The notes beneath the pieces are model-generated. The model saw only the letters and a program-made list of their open reading frames with translations. It made no database searches and was not told where the DNA came from. A DNA stretch of 64,000 nucleotides from Actinoplanes flavus. GTDB taxonomy: Bacteria; Actinomycetota; Actinomycetes; Mycobacteriales; Micromonosporaceae. Below, one piece after another: positions 36,850 to 45,403 of this stretch. The stretch lies in NCBI RefSeq assembly GCF_017592555.1, contig NZ_JAGFNS010000025.1:1-64000 (forward strand), read 5' to 3'. The first letter of the stretch is position 1. Each line of letters opens with the position of its first letter. The translations under genes and the position numbers were made by a program.

Positions 36850-37491
36850 TCATAGACCGGTGTTGACGTCTGCCCGGCGCGCGATCTCCGCGAAGGCGGC
36901 GACGAGCGTCTTTGTCTCCTGCGCGCCCTGTACCTGGTACTTGCCGTCGATCACGAAGGTCGGAACGCTGCTGATGCGGAGCGCGCGTGCCTCCTCCATG
37001 TCGATCCGGACCGCCTCCGAGCCGGCGTCCGTCTCCAGGTAGGCGAGCGCGGCGGTGCCGTCCAGATCGATCGAGCCGGCGACCGCGGCCAGGGCGGGAA
37101 GCGAGCCGATGTCGATGCCGTCGGTGAAGTGCGCCCGCTGGAGCGCGTCCAGCATGTCCGCCTGCCGGTCCTGTGTCTGCGCCCAGGCGATCAACCGGTG
37201 CGCCGCGAAGGTGTTGGCCGCGATTGCCCGGTCGAAGTGCAGATTCAGGCCCTCGCTGGCGCCGATCCCGGTGACGTGCGCGAACATCTGTTCGGCGCGG
37301 GCCGGACCGCCGAACTTCGCCGCCATCGCCTGCTTGAGCGGGAGGGGATCCGGAACCGGGGCCGGGTCCAGTTGATAGGCCCGATAGGTGACCGTCACCG
37401 GGCCCTCGAACGCGTCCAGGGCGTTCTCCAGCCGCCGCTTCCCGATGTAGCACCACGGGCAGACCACATCGGACCAAACCTGAACATCCAC
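36850..37491 (-). CDS. DsbA-family (FrnE-like) oxidoreductase
   Basis: A 213-residue thioredoxin-fold protein with the active-site CPWC at the end of the first strand (VWSDVVCPWCYIGKRRLE, residues 5-22). It has a helical insert and the cis-proline loop SSVPTFVIDG near the C-terminus. There is no signal peptide, so unlike true DsbA it is cytoplasmic. FrnE-like proteins act as disulfide isomerases or oxidoreductases, often in oxidative stress. It is transcribed toward the parS site and converges with the deacylase gene. Confidence 0.92.
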   Translation of the reverse strand: MDVQVWSDVVCPWCYIGKRRLENALDAFEGPVTVTYRAYQLDPAPVPDPLPLKQAMAAKFGGPARAEQMFAHVTGIGASEGLNLHFDRAIAANTFAAHRLIAWAQTQDRQADMLDALQRAHFTDGIDIGSLPALAAVAGSIDLDGTAALAYLETDAGSEAVRIDMEEARALRISSVPTFVIDGKYQVQGAQETKTLVAAFAEIARRADVNTGL

Positions 37492-37512
37492 GTCACTCCG
37501 TTTCGGCCGGTC

Positions 37513-37745
37513 TCGCTTGGGTGGCGACCCGGCGCTCTGTTTCGGCCGGGGGTCGCCTGGGTGGCGACCCGGCGCTTGGTTATCGGCCAGGGTCGCTTGG
37601 TGGCGACCTGGCGCTTCGTTTCTGCCGGGGTCGCTTGGGTGGCGACCTTGCGCTTCGTTTCTGCCGGGGTCGCTTGGGTGGCGACCTGGCGCTCCGGCTT
37701 AAGCCGAGGCAGCCTGGGCGGCGACCTGGCGCTTGAGGCGGGCCA
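37513..37745. repeat. 39-40-bp tandem repeat continuing from the sufE 3' end
   Basis: Units starting TCGC(T/C)TGG at about 37513, 37553, 37592, 37631 and 37670 each contain GGTGGCGACC and GGCGCTT. A sixth, diverged copy at about 37709-37745 is the coding 3' end of sufE, where GGCGACCTGGCGCTT is identical. So the array appears to have grown outwards from the gene. Confidence 0.88.
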
Positions 37746-38133
37746 GAATGGCGGTCCCGCCGCGGACCCGCAACGGGCTGATCGCCTGGGCCAGCCCCAT
37801 CCGGGAATAGAGATCATCGGGTACGGCGAGGATCTCCCCGGTGCTCGCCCCCGCCAGGCCCTCGGCCAGGATGCCGGCGAACGCCCGGGTGGTCGGCGCC
37901 TCCGGTGGGCAGTCGAAATGGGCCACCACGGTGTCGTCCGGCTGCACCACCGCCTTCAAGAAGAACGCGGTCTGGCACTCCGGAACCTGCTCCATGCCCT
38001 CGTGCCCAGCCAGGTCCGCGGGCAGCGGCGGAACGGCGTCGGCGAACTCCAGCAGCATCTCGAGCACGACCTCGCGCGGGGCCGAGGCGAACTCGTCGAC
38101 GATCTCGGCCAGCTTCGGTGGCATGTCAGTCAC
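37699..38133 (-). CDS. sufE: SufE family Fe-S assembly protein
   Basis: A 144-residue SufE. It accepts sulfur from the SufS cysteine desulfurase and passes it to the Fe-S scaffold. The acceptor cysteine is in VPECQTAFFLKAVV (Cys about 53), and the second signature is FDCPPEAPTTRAFAGIL. In actinobacteria sufE commonly sits near a rhodanese gene; here one is present at 40.7 kb but proS and a CBS gene intervene. The last 12 codons (RLKRQVAAQAASA) are the first unit of the downstream repeat. The GTG start at 38133 may compete with an ATG nine bases later. Confidence 0.93.
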   Translation of the reverse strand: MTDMPPKLAEIVDEFASAPREVVLEMLLEFADAVPPLPADLAGHEGMEQVPECQTAFFLKAVVQPDDTVVAHFDCPPEAPTTRAFAGILAEGLAGASTGEILAVPDDLYSRMGLAQAISPLRVRGGTAILARLKRQVAAQAASA

Positions 38134-38220
38134 GCCATCGACCCTAACGCGCTGATCAGAGTGGCCCGATGTGATGTACCGGGCCTTGGCGTTGTCGGCT
38201 CGGGAGCCGCTCAGGTGGCG

Positions 38221-38409
38221 GCTGAGGTGGGCAGCGAGGCGCTGTCACTCAGACAGCGGCTGAGGTCGGCAGTAAGGCGCTGTCGCTCAGACAGTGGCTG
38301 AGGTCGGCAGCAGGGCGCTGTCGTTCAAGCAGCGGCTGAGGTCGGCAGCAGGGCGCTGTCACTCAGGCAGCGGCTGAGGTCGGCAGCAGGGCGATGTCGC
38401 TCAGGCTGA
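38221..38409. repeat. 38-bp tandem repeat continuing from the CBS gene 3' end
   Basis: Units begin GCTGAGG at 38221, 38259, 38297, 38335 and 38373, an exact 38-bp period, with one to five changes each. The last unit lies inside the coding 3' end of the CBS gene (SDIALLPTSAA), whose stop is at 38363. Confidence 0.95.
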
Positions 38410-38752
38410 GAATCCCGACCAGGTTGCGGTCGGCGTCGCAGACCAGCAGACGGCGGACGCCCCGCTCACGCATGGCCTGCACCGCCTCCTCCACCGAGGC
38501 GCTCTGCTCGACCATGAGCAGCTCCCGGGTGGCGATCGCGCCGAGCGTCGTGGTGGCCGGTGGCAGATTCTCCGCGATGGCGCGGATCACGATGTCCCGG
38601 TCGGTGACGATGCCCGTCATGGTCGGGCCACTGGTCACCACCACATCGCCGATGCCCCGGTCGCGCATGACCTGAGCAGCCTCGTCGAGCGGGGTGTCCT
38701 CTGGCAGATAGACCACCTGCCGGGTCATCGCATCCGCGACCAGCCTCACCAT
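38363..38752 (-). CDS. Two-CBS-domain protein
   Basis: A 129-residue protein made of two CBS motifs. The first covers residues about 7-60 (VVYLPEDTPLDEAAQVMRD, then GIVTDRDIVIRAI). The second covers about 70-122 (VEQSASVEEAVQAMRERG, then GILSLSDIALL). Stand-alone CBS pairs bind adenine nucleotides and sense energy state; the partner is unknown. I chose the ATG at 38752, which has GGAGGGG at good spacing, instead of the longer frame. The C-terminal SAAA end is part of a 38-bp repeat. Confidence 0.9.
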   Translation of the reverse strand: MVRLVADAMTRQVVYLPEDTPLDEAAQVMRDRGIGDVVVTSGPTMTGIVTDRDIVIRAIAENLPPATTTLGAIATRELLMVEQSASVEEAVQAMRERGVRRLLVCDADRNLVGILSLSDIALLPTSAAA

Positions 38753-38784
38753 GCCACCACCCCTCCGTTGCCGATATCTCACGG

Positions 38785-40518
38785 TTACCCGGCCTCCGCC
38801 GTGATCACACCCGCCACGTCCACAAGGGGCACTTCCTGCCGGTCCTGACCGCGCCGGTCGCGCACTTCCACGTACCCCTCGGAGAGACGGCGGCCGACCA
38901 CGACGGACCGTGGGATGCCGATGAGCTCGGCATCCGTGAATTTGACGCCCGCCGACACGTTGGGCCGGTCGTCGACGAGCACCCGCAGCCCGGCCCGGGA
39001 GAGCGTGGCCCCGAGTGTGAGGGCCGCCTCGACCTGGCCATCCTTGCCGGCCGCGACGATGTGCACGTCGGCCGGGGCGATCGCGGCGGGCCAGACCAGG
39101 CCCCGATCGTCGTGGTGCTGCTCGGCGATCGCCGCCACCGCCCGGGACAGGCCGATGCCGTAGCAGCCCATGGTGGGCCGCACCGGTTTGCCGTCGGCGC
39201 CGAGCACATCGACCTTGAACGCGTCGGTGTAGCGCCGGCCGAGCTGGAAGATGTGCCCGATCTCGATGCCCCGGCGCATGGTCAGCGCGCCGGCGTCACA
39301 GGCCGGGCAGGGATCGCCGGGCCGCACCTCGGCCGCCTCGATGACGCCGTCCGGGGTGAAGTCGCGGCCCGCCACCACGTCGGTCGCGTGCTTGCCGGGC
39401 TCGTTGGCGCCGGTCAGCCAAGCCGTGCCGGTCGCGACGCGGGGATCGGCCAGATACCGGATTCTGATGCCCTGCGGGCCGATGTAGCCCTTGACCAGGT
39501 CGGGCCGCGACGCGAAGTCGTCGAAGAGAGCCGCGGTGGCCGGGGCCAGGACGGCGTTGAGCCGCTTGAGATCGACGTCACGGTCGCCGGGCAGGCCGAT
39601 CGCCAGCAGCTCCGGTTCGCGGCCCGGATGCTGGACGATGACCACCACGTTCTTCAACGTGTCGGCGGCCGTCCAGTCGGTGCGCCCACCGAGCGCCCGC
39701 TCGTTGGCCAGATCGACCAGCGAGGCGATCGTCGGCGTGTCGGGTGTGTCGTGCACCGCCATGGCCGGGGCGGTCCGCTGTCGCACGATGGGCGCCGGAG
39801 TGGTCACGGCCTCGGTGTTGGCCGCGTAGTCGCAGGCGGTGCAGCCGACGTAGGTGTCCTCGCCGACCTCGGCCGCGGCCAGGAACTCCTCGGACGCCGA
39901 GCCGCCCATGGCGCCGGAGGTGGCCGCGACGACCGTGTGCTCCAACCCGAGCCGGTGGAAGATCCGCTGGTAGGCGGCGCGCATCCGTTCATACGCCTCG
40001 GCGAGCCCGGCATCGGTGAGATCGAACGAATAGGCGTCCTTCATCAGGAACTCGCGACCACGCAACAGCCCACCCCGGGGACGGGCCTCGTCCCGGAACT
40101 TGGTCTGGATCTGGAACAGGATCAGGGGAAAGTCCCGATACGACCCGGTCATCTCCTGCACCAGCAGGGTGAACATCTCCTCGTGGGTGGGCGCGAGCAG
40201 ATGGTCGGCCCCACGCCGGTCCTTGAGGGTGAAGATGTCGTCGCCGTACTCCGTCCAGCGGCCACTGGTCTCGTAGGGCTCGCGGGGCAGCAGCGCGGGG
40301 AACGAGACCTCCTGCCCGCCGGCCGCGAACATCTCCTCCTGGACCACGGCGGTGACGCGGTCCAGCACGAGCTTGCCGAGTGGCAGCCAGGTGTAGCCGC
40401 CCGGAGCGGCGCGACGGACGAACCCGGCGCGCACGAGGAGGCGGTGACTCGGCACCTCCGCGTCCGCCGGCTCCTCACGCAGAGTCTTGAGCAGCAAGGT
40501 GGACATCCGAAGCAGCAT
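38785..40518 (-). CDS. proS: Prolyl-tRNA synthetase (bacterial type, with editing domain)
   Basis: A 577-residue class II synthetase charging tRNA-Pro. Motif 1 is around APGGYTWLPLGKLVLDRV. Motif 2 is FRDEARPRGGLLRGREFLMKD split over about 140-160. Motif 3 is GCYGIGLSRAVAAIAEQH. The insertion (editing) domain of about 180 residues between motifs 2 and 3 includes VVVIVQHPGREP. The anticodon-binding domain is VHIVAAGKDGQ... at the C-terminus. The N-terminus MLLRMSTLLLKTL fits close relatives; an internal ATG at 40506 is possible. It lies 33 bases from the CBS gene. Confidence 0.97.
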   Translation of the reverse strand: MLLRMSTLLLKTLREEPADAEVPSHRLLVRAGFVRRAAPGGYTWLPLGKLVLDRVTAVVQEEMFAAGGQEVSFPALLPREPYETSGRWTEYGDDIFTLKDRRGADHLLAPTHEEMFTLLVQEMTGSYRDFPLILFQIQTKFRDEARPRGGLLRGREFLMKDAYSFDLTDAGLAEAYERMRAAYQRIFHRLGLEHTVVAATSGAMGGSASEEFLAAAEVGEDTYVGCTACDYAANTEAVTTPAPIVRQRTAPAMAVHDTPDTPTIASLVDLANERALGGRTDWTAADTLKNVVVIVQHPGREPELLAIGLPGDRDVDLKRLNAVLAPATAALFDDFASRPDLVKGYIGPQGIRIRYLADPRVATGTAWLTGANEPGKHATDVVAGRDFTPDGVIEAAEVRPGDPCPACDAGALTMRRGIEIGHIFQLGRRYTDAFKVDVLGADGKPVRPTMGCYGIGLSRAVAAIAEQHHDDRGLVWPAAIAPADVHIVAAGKDGQVEAALTLGATLSRAGLRVLVDDRPNVSAGVKFTDAELIGIPRSVVVGRRLSEGYVEVRDRRGQDRQEVPLVDVAGVITAEAG

Positions 40519-40689
40519 GCAGGCGAGCTTAGGGACCGGGTACGACGAAAACATCCGGTTATCTCGTTGTCACCGGCATCACGTTGTGTTGGTCCCCCGC
40601 ACGTGGCGGTGGCGAGCGGTGACAGTCACGCCGTCACAGCCGGGGCAAGCCCGCACGATCAGGTAGTGACAGGCGCTAGCGTGACAGGC

Positions 40690-41589
40690 ATGTCCGTACC
40701 GAACGATCCGGCGCAGGCGCTGCAGGCGTACGCGCATCCCGACAAACTGGTCACCACCGAGTGGCTCGCCGCGAATCTGGACACCCCCGGCCTGGTCGTC
40801 GTCGAGTCGGACGAGGACGTGCTGCTCTACGACACCGGTCACATCCCCGGGGCGGTCAAGGTCGACTGGCACCTGGAGCTGAACGACCAGGTCAGCCGGG
40901 ACTACCTGGACCCGGCGGCCTTCGCGGCCCTCTGCGCGGCCAAGGGCATCGGCCGTGACGACACGATCGTCTTCTACGGCGACAACTTCAACTGGTGGGC
41001 GGCGTACGCGCTGTGGGTCTTCGGTCTGTTCGGTCACCGCGACGTGCGGCTGCTCGACGGCGGCCGGCAGAAGTGGGTGGCCGAGGGCCGTCCGGTGACC
41101 CGCGAGAAGACCGTCCGCCCGGCCGCCGACTACCCGGTTCCGGTGCGCAACGACGCCGAGATCCGCGCTTTCCGTGACCAGGTGATGGGGCACATCGCCA
41201 GCGGGCGGCCCCTGGTCGACGTCCGGTCACCGCAGGAGTACACCGGCGAGCTGACGCACATGGAGGCCTACCCCCAGGAGGGCGCTCTGCGTGGCGGCCA
41301 CATCCCGGGCGCGGTCAGCAAGCCGTGGAAGTCCGCGGCCAACGACGACGGCACGTTCAAGTCGCACGACGACCTCGTCAAGATCTACCGCGACGAGCTG
41401 GGCCTGGAGTCGGGGGACGACATCATCGCCTACTGCCGCATCGGCGAGCGGTCCAGCCACACCTGGTTCGTGCTGCGGCACCTGCTCGGCTACCCGCAGG
41501 TGCGCAACTACGACGGCTCCTGGACCGAGTGGGGAAACCTGGTCCGGGCGCCGATCGCCAAGGGCCCGGAGCCCGGCGGCCTCAGCTGA
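40690..41589 (+). CDS. Thiosulfate sulfurtransferase (two-domain rhodanese)
   Basis: A 299-residue two-rhodanese-domain enzyme, SseA/CysA2-like. The N-terminal domain (about 20-145: LVVVESDEDVLLYDTGHIPGAV) has an inactive loop. The C-terminal domain has the active-site loop CRIGERSSHTWF with the catalytic Cys (about 256), preceded by LVDVRSPQEYTGE. It moves sulfane sulfur from thiosulfate or 3-mercaptopyruvate. In actinobacteria it is a frequent neighbour of sufE. The ATG at 40690 gives the family N-terminus; the long frame upstream is a shadow of proS. A strong terminator follows. Confidence 0.95.
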   Translation: MSVPNDPAQALQAYAHPDKLVTTEWLAANLDTPGLVVVESDEDVLLYDTGHIPGAVKVDWHLELNDQVSRDYLDPAAFAALCAAKGIGRDDTIVFYGDNFNWWAAYALWVFGLFGHRDVRLLDGGRQKWVAEGRPVTREKTVRPAADYPVPVRNDAEIRAFRDQVMGHIASGRPLVDVRSPQEYTGELTHMEAYPQEGALRGGHIPGAVSKPWKSAANDDGTFKSHDDLVKIYRDELGLESGDDIIAYCRIGERSSHTWFVLRHLLGYPQVRNYDGSWTEWGNLVRAPIAKGPEPGGLS

Positions 41590-41609
41590 TTCACCCCGCT
41601 CGACCTGCC

Positions 41610-41640
41610 AAAACGGCGCCGCTTTCAGCGGCGCCGTTTT
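41610..41640. terminator. Strong intrinsic terminator
   Basis: A perfect 14-bp stem, AAAACGGCGCCGCT pairing with AGCGGCGCCGTTTT, with a TTC loop and a T-run on either strand. It lies 20 bases past the rhodanese stop and insulates the next operon. Confidence 0.95.
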
Positions 41641-41704
41641 CTCGTGAACCGAATCCGCGGCCATCGGCGATAGTCCAGATGTGCGACGGAGAAGATTTCG
41701 ACCG

Positions 41705-42256
41705 GTGCCGCCGGTCAGCGAGCAGAGCAGCGACGCTGACCTGCTGCGCGCCATCGCCGACGGGCAGACCGCGGCGCTGCGCCTGCTGCACCACCGGCAT
41801 GCCGGCTGGCTGCGCGCCCGGCTGCGCCGGCGCTGCGCGGACGTCGATGTGGTCGATGCCGCGATCCAGGACACCTTCGTCGCGGTCTGGGGTGACGCCC
41901 GGCGGTATGAGGAGAGGCACGCCGACGCGGCCGCCTGGCTCTGGACCATCGCCGTTCGGCGCATGGTCTCGGCCCTTCGCGGTCCGGCGCACCGCTGGCT
42001 GAGTGGCGACTCCGGCGACCTTCCCGACATCGCCACCACACCCTCCGCCGAGGAGCTGGTCCTGCTCGGCGTCGAGCACGGAGCCCTGGGCCCGGCTCTG
42101 GACCGGTTGTCACCCGAGCTGCGCCACCTGATCGAGGCCACCGCGCTGGACGGGCTCACCGTCCGGGAGGCGGCGAAGCTGCTCGGCATTCCGGAGGGCA
42201 CCGCCAAGACCCGGCTGATGCGGGCCCGGATCAGGTTGAGGGAGCTGCTGACATGA
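41705..42256 (+). CDS. ECF-type RNA polymerase sigma factor
   Basis: A sigma-70 family ECF factor of 183 residues. Region 2 is SDADLLRAIADGQTAALRLL, with VDAAIQDTFVAVW as the -10 contact helix. Region 4 is HLIEATALDGLTVREAAKLL, with GTAKTRLMRARIRLREL as the recognition helix. I chose GTG 41705 because GGAGAAG lies about 10 bases upstream; a GTG at 41681 would add eight residues. Its stop overlaps the start of the anti-sigma gene (ATGA), and the five-gene operon continues to 46047. Confidence 0.9.
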   Translation: MPPVSEQSSDADLLRAIADGQTAALRLLHHRHAGWLRARLRRRCADVDVVDAAIQDTFVAVWGDARRYEERHADAAAWLWTIAVRRMVSALRGPAHRWLSGDSGDLPDIATTPSAEELVLLGVEHGALGPALDRLSPELRHLIEATALDGLTVREAAKLLGIPEGTAKTRLMRARIRLRELLT

Positions 42257-43086
42257 GCGAGTGGCACGTGGACCCAGGGCTTCTCCAGCAGTATGAGCAG
42301 GGCGTTCTCAATCCGAGCCGGGTCATGGCGGTGGAGGCGCACATGTCGGCCTGCGCCACGTGCCGCGGCCGGGTTCCGGTCGACATCACCTGGCTGACCG
42401 GCAACTGGTCGGTCGTCTTCGACAGCATCCACGCGCCGCAGGCCGGCCCCGTTCAGCGGTTGCTGGCCCGGGTGGGCCTGCCCGAGCACCGGTTCCGGCT
42501 GCTCACCGCGACCCCGGCGCTGCGCTGGTCGTGGCTGATCGCCACGCTGTCGGTCGGCGCCCTCGCGGTGATCGCGGCCTGGCTGGCCGCAGCCGGCGAG
42601 ACCGGTGGAGCGAGCCGGTTGTTCCTGGTCCTCGCCCCGGTTCTGCCGGTGGTCGCGGTCTCCGGCGCCTACGGCTCGGGCGTCGACCCCATGCACGAGA
42701 TCACCGGGACCACACCGTCGGCCGGTCCGGCCCTGGTGCTGTGGCGGGCGGTCGCGGTGATCGGCGCCGCCACGGCGCTGGCCGGCGTCGCCGGGCTCCT
42801 GCTGCCCGGTCCGGGGTGGTATGCGGCTGCCTGGCTGCTGCCCGCGTTGCTGCTCTGCACCGGCACGCTCGCGCTGGCCACGGTCTGGTCGCTCCAGGCC
42901 GCGGCGGTCGCGCTCGGCGGCCTCTGGCTCACCGGGGTGTGCTGGGTGCTCGGCGACCGGTCCGAGGTCTTCATCCCGTTCGTGTTCGGTCCGATCGCGC
43001 AGTTCGTCTACCTCGCCGCGGCGGCCGCCGCCGTGGCCGTCCTGATCCGGCGGCGACGCCACTTCGACCTGGGGGAGAGCCGATGA
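42253..43086 (+). CDS. Zinc-finger anti-sigma factor, multi-span membrane protein
   Basis: A 277-residue protein. The cytoplasmic N-terminus carries a ZAS-type H-x3-C-x2-C zinc motif (HMSACATCRG, residues about 31-40), preceded by a helix that would bind the sigma factor. Then come about six membrane helices between residues 94 and 268, ending in basic RRRRH. It is more hydrophobic than single-span ZAS proteins. By position (overlapping the sigma gene) it should hold the sigma factor inactive at the membrane until a signal arrives. It overlaps the ABC gene by four bases. Confidence 0.87.
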   Translation: MSEWHVDPGLLQQYEQGVLNPSRVMAVEAHMSACATCRGRVPVDITWLTGNWSVVFDSIHAPQAGPVQRLLARVGLPEHRFRLLTATPALRWSWLIATLSVGALAVIAAWLAAAGETGGASRLFLVLAPVLPVVAVSGAYGSGVDPMHEITGTTPSAGPALVLWRAVAVIGAATALAGVAGLLLPGPGWYAAAWLLPALLLCTGTLALATVWSLQAAAVALGGLWLTGVCWVLGDRSEVFIPFVFGPIAQFVYLAAAAAAVAVLIRRRRHFDLGESR

Positions 43087-43943
43087 CCACGGTCACCGTG
43101 CGGGGACTGTCCAAACGCTACGGATCGCTGACCGCACTCGAAGCCGTCGACCTGGAGATCGGGGTCGGCGTGACCGGGTTGTTGGGCCCCAACGGGGCCG
43201 GCAAGAGCACCCTGCTGCGGTGTCTGGCCACCGCGCTCGGGCCGGACAGCGGTTCGATCCGGGTGCACGGATTCGACCCCGCCGTGCCCGCGCAGCGCAC
43301 CGAGGTGCGGCGCCGGATCGGTTACCTCCCGCAGAATCCCGGGCTGTATCCGAATTTCACCACCTACGACCTGCTCGACTATGTCGCCGTGCTGAAGGAG
43401 ATGACCGACACGCGGCAGCGGCGCGCCGAGGTGCGGCGGGTGCTCGACGAGGTGGAGCTCACTGACCGAGCGAAGACGAAGGTGCGCAAGCTCTCCGGCG
43501 GTATGCGTCAGCGGCTCGGCCTCGCCCAGGCGCTGCTCGGCGACCCGGATCTGGTGATCCTGGACGAGCCGACCGTCGGCCTCGACCCCGAGCAGCGGAT
43601 GCTGTTCCGGGCGCTGATCTCCCGGATCGGCGAACGCCGGACTGTGCTGCTCTCCACCCATCAGACTGAGGACGTCGGAGCGCTCTGTGAGCGGGTCGTG
43701 GTGATGAGCGGCGGCCGGGTGGTCTTCGAGGGCAACCCGCGTGAGCTGGCCGGGGTCGCTGACGGGCAGGTGTGGCTGTCCGGGAATCCACCGGAGGGAA
43801 GCGCGGCCTACTGGCGTAACGCGGACGGGCTCTACCGCGTCATCGGACAGCGGCCGGAGGGAGCCGAGGCGGCCCGGCCGTCCATCGAGGACGGATATCT
43901 CATGCTGCTGGGCCGGGCCACGATCGCCGAGGTGGCCCGATGA
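43083..43943 (+). CDS. ABC transporter ATP-binding protein
   Basis: A 286-residue ATPase with Walker A GPNGAGKSTLLRCL, Q-loop GYLPQNPGLYPNFT, signature KLSGGMRQRLGLAQALL, Walker B LVILDEPTVGLDP and the H-loop LLSTHQTED. The type resembles DrrA/NatA-like exporters of drugs, lipids or ions. The C-terminal 75 residues follow the nucleotide domain and end SIEDGYLMLLGRATIAEVAR. It overlaps genes on both sides by four bases, so stoichiometry is probably set by coupled translation. Confidence 0.95.
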   Translation: MTTVTVRGLSKRYGSLTALEAVDLEIGVGVTGLLGPNGAGKSTLLRCLATALGPDSGSIRVHGFDPAVPAQRTEVRRRIGYLPQNPGLYPNFTTYDLLDYVAVLKEMTDTRQRRAEVRRVLDEVELTDRAKTKVRKLSGGMRQRLGLAQALLGDPDLVILDEPTVGLDPEQRMLFRALISRIGERRTVLLSTHQTEDVGALCERVVVMSGGRVVFEGNPRELAGVADGQVWLSGNPPEGSAAYWRNADGLYRVIGQRPEGAEAARPSIEDGYLMLLGRATIAEVAR

Positions 43944-45403
43944 CGATCACCATCGAGCGGGTCGAGCGCCCGGTCCCGTCGCCGCGGGTGGCGACCATGG
44001 CACTGGCCCGGGCCGAGGCCAGGCGCATGTGGCGCAGCCCCTTCCTCTGGTGCGGGCTGGTGCTGTCGATCGGACTGGGGCTCGCCTGGTCCTGGACCCG
44101 GATGCCGACCTGGGAGACGTTCCACGAGAACAGCGGCATGGCGGCCATGGTGCTGGGCGCCGCGCTGCTGCTCGCAGCCCAGTTGGCGGTCGCCCGGGAC
44201 CAGCGGGCCCGCGCCGTGGAGACCGCACGGACCATGCCCACCGGTCCCGGTCGCCGGAGCATCGGGCTGCTCGTGGTGGTGCCGGTCGCGATACTCGCCG
44301 GCGCCGTTCTCTACGCGGCTCTGCTGCTGTTGCTGCTGCCGACGTGGCCGGTCGGGCGGTTCGCGCCCTGGGCGGCCGCCGTGGTCCTCGTCATCCCGCC
44401 GACCGGAGCGGTGATCGGCCTGGTGACGGGCCGGCTCCTGCCCGGGCCCGCGACCGGGCCGCTCGCCGTGGTGGCCATCTTCATCGTGCTCTCGGTGCCG
44501 TTCGTCATGGGCAGGTCGGACACCGGCGTCTGGCCCGTCACGTTCGTCGTCTGGGACTTCGGATATCGCTATCCCCACGGATGGCACCTGCTCTACCTGA
44601 TCGGTGTGCTGGTGGCGATCGTCGCGCTGGCGTCCTGGCCGGCCGCGTGGCGCGCCTCTTTGGTGATGGCGACGGTGGCCGCGGTGTTCGCCGGCTATGC
44701 CGTTCAGCGTGAGGCGGCGATCACCCCCGACTTCAGCAACGTCGACGAGGCGCTGCAACGGACCGCCCCGGACAAGCTCGACTGCCGGGTTCACGCGGAG
44801 GTGCGCTACTGCGCCCTGCCCGGGTACGCGCCATGGATCGAGCACTGGCGGGAGGCCGTCGAACCGGTGGCGCTCCTGCTCCCACCGGACGCGCAGCGAC
44901 CGTCGGTCCGGCAGATCGCCACCATGGACGACATGAAGCCGATGGTCTCCGGCTACCCCGAAATGGTCACCGACGACACCTGGGGACGGATCGGGTCCTG
45001 GGCCGAGGACTCACGGCGCCGGATGGCCCGCGACTACGTGGCCACCACCCTGGGGATTCTCTCGCGGGAGCCCTTCGCCTGGCTCAGTTGTGACGCGTCG
45101 GGTCAGCACCGGGCGGTCGTCGGCCTGTGGCTGCTCGGCCGGATCGCGCCCGGCGAGAACTGGACACTGCCGCGAACCCGCTACGGGCAGGCCGAGATCC
45201 AAGCCGCGGAGAGTCTGCTGGCCAAGCCGCAGGCCGAGGTCTCGCGATACCTCGCCGACCACTGGTCCGAGGTTCTCGACCCATCGTCGACGGCGCTGGC
45301 CGGCCTCGGGGTGACCATCACGCCGCCACCGATTCCCACCGAGCCGCCGGCCGGCCCGGCCGACGGTGCGATCGCCTCGGACGACCGCGGGGTCTGCACA
45401 TGA
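43940..45403 (+). CDS. ABC transporter membrane subunit with large soluble domain
   Basis: A 487-residue protein. The first 250 residues hold about six membrane helices (for example MAAMVLGAALLLAAQLAVA and LLVVVPVAILAGAVLYAALL). The second half (about 255-487) is soluble, starts QREAAITPDFSNVDEAL and has two cysteines close together (DCRVHAEVRYCALPG) that could pair if outside the cell. No peptidase motif is visible. As it follows the ABC ATPase with a 4-base overlap, it is most likely the permease, with the soluble domain sensing or binding a ligand; this is inference. Confidence 0.82.
   Translation: MTITIERVERPVPSPRVATMALARAEARRMWRSPFLWCGLVLSIGLGLAWSWTRMPTWETFHENSGMAAMVLGAALLLAAQLAVARDQRARAVETARTMPTGPGRRSIGLLVVVPVAILAGAVLYAALLLLLLPTWPVGRFAPWAAAVVLVIPPTGAVIGLVTGRLLPGPATGPLAVVAIFIVLSVPFVMGRSDTGVWPVTFVVWDFGYRYPHGWHLLYLIGVLVAIVALASWPAAWRASLVMATVAAVFAGYAVQREAAITPDFSNVDEALQRTAPDKLDCRVHAEVRYCALPGYAPWIEHWREAVEPVALLLPPDAQRPSVRQIATMDDMKPMVSGYPEMVTDDTWGRIGSWAEDSRRRMARDYVATTLGILSREPFAWLSCDASGQHRAVVGLWLLGRIAPGENWTLPRTRYGQAEIQAAESLLAKPQAEVSRYLADHWSEVLDPSSTALAGLGVTITPPPIPTEPPAGPADGAIASDDRGVCT

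Noticed and set aside
38221..38409. CRISPR array
   Set aside because: The 38-, 39-, 41- and 16-bp repeats abut directly without unique spacers, and no cas gene is present.
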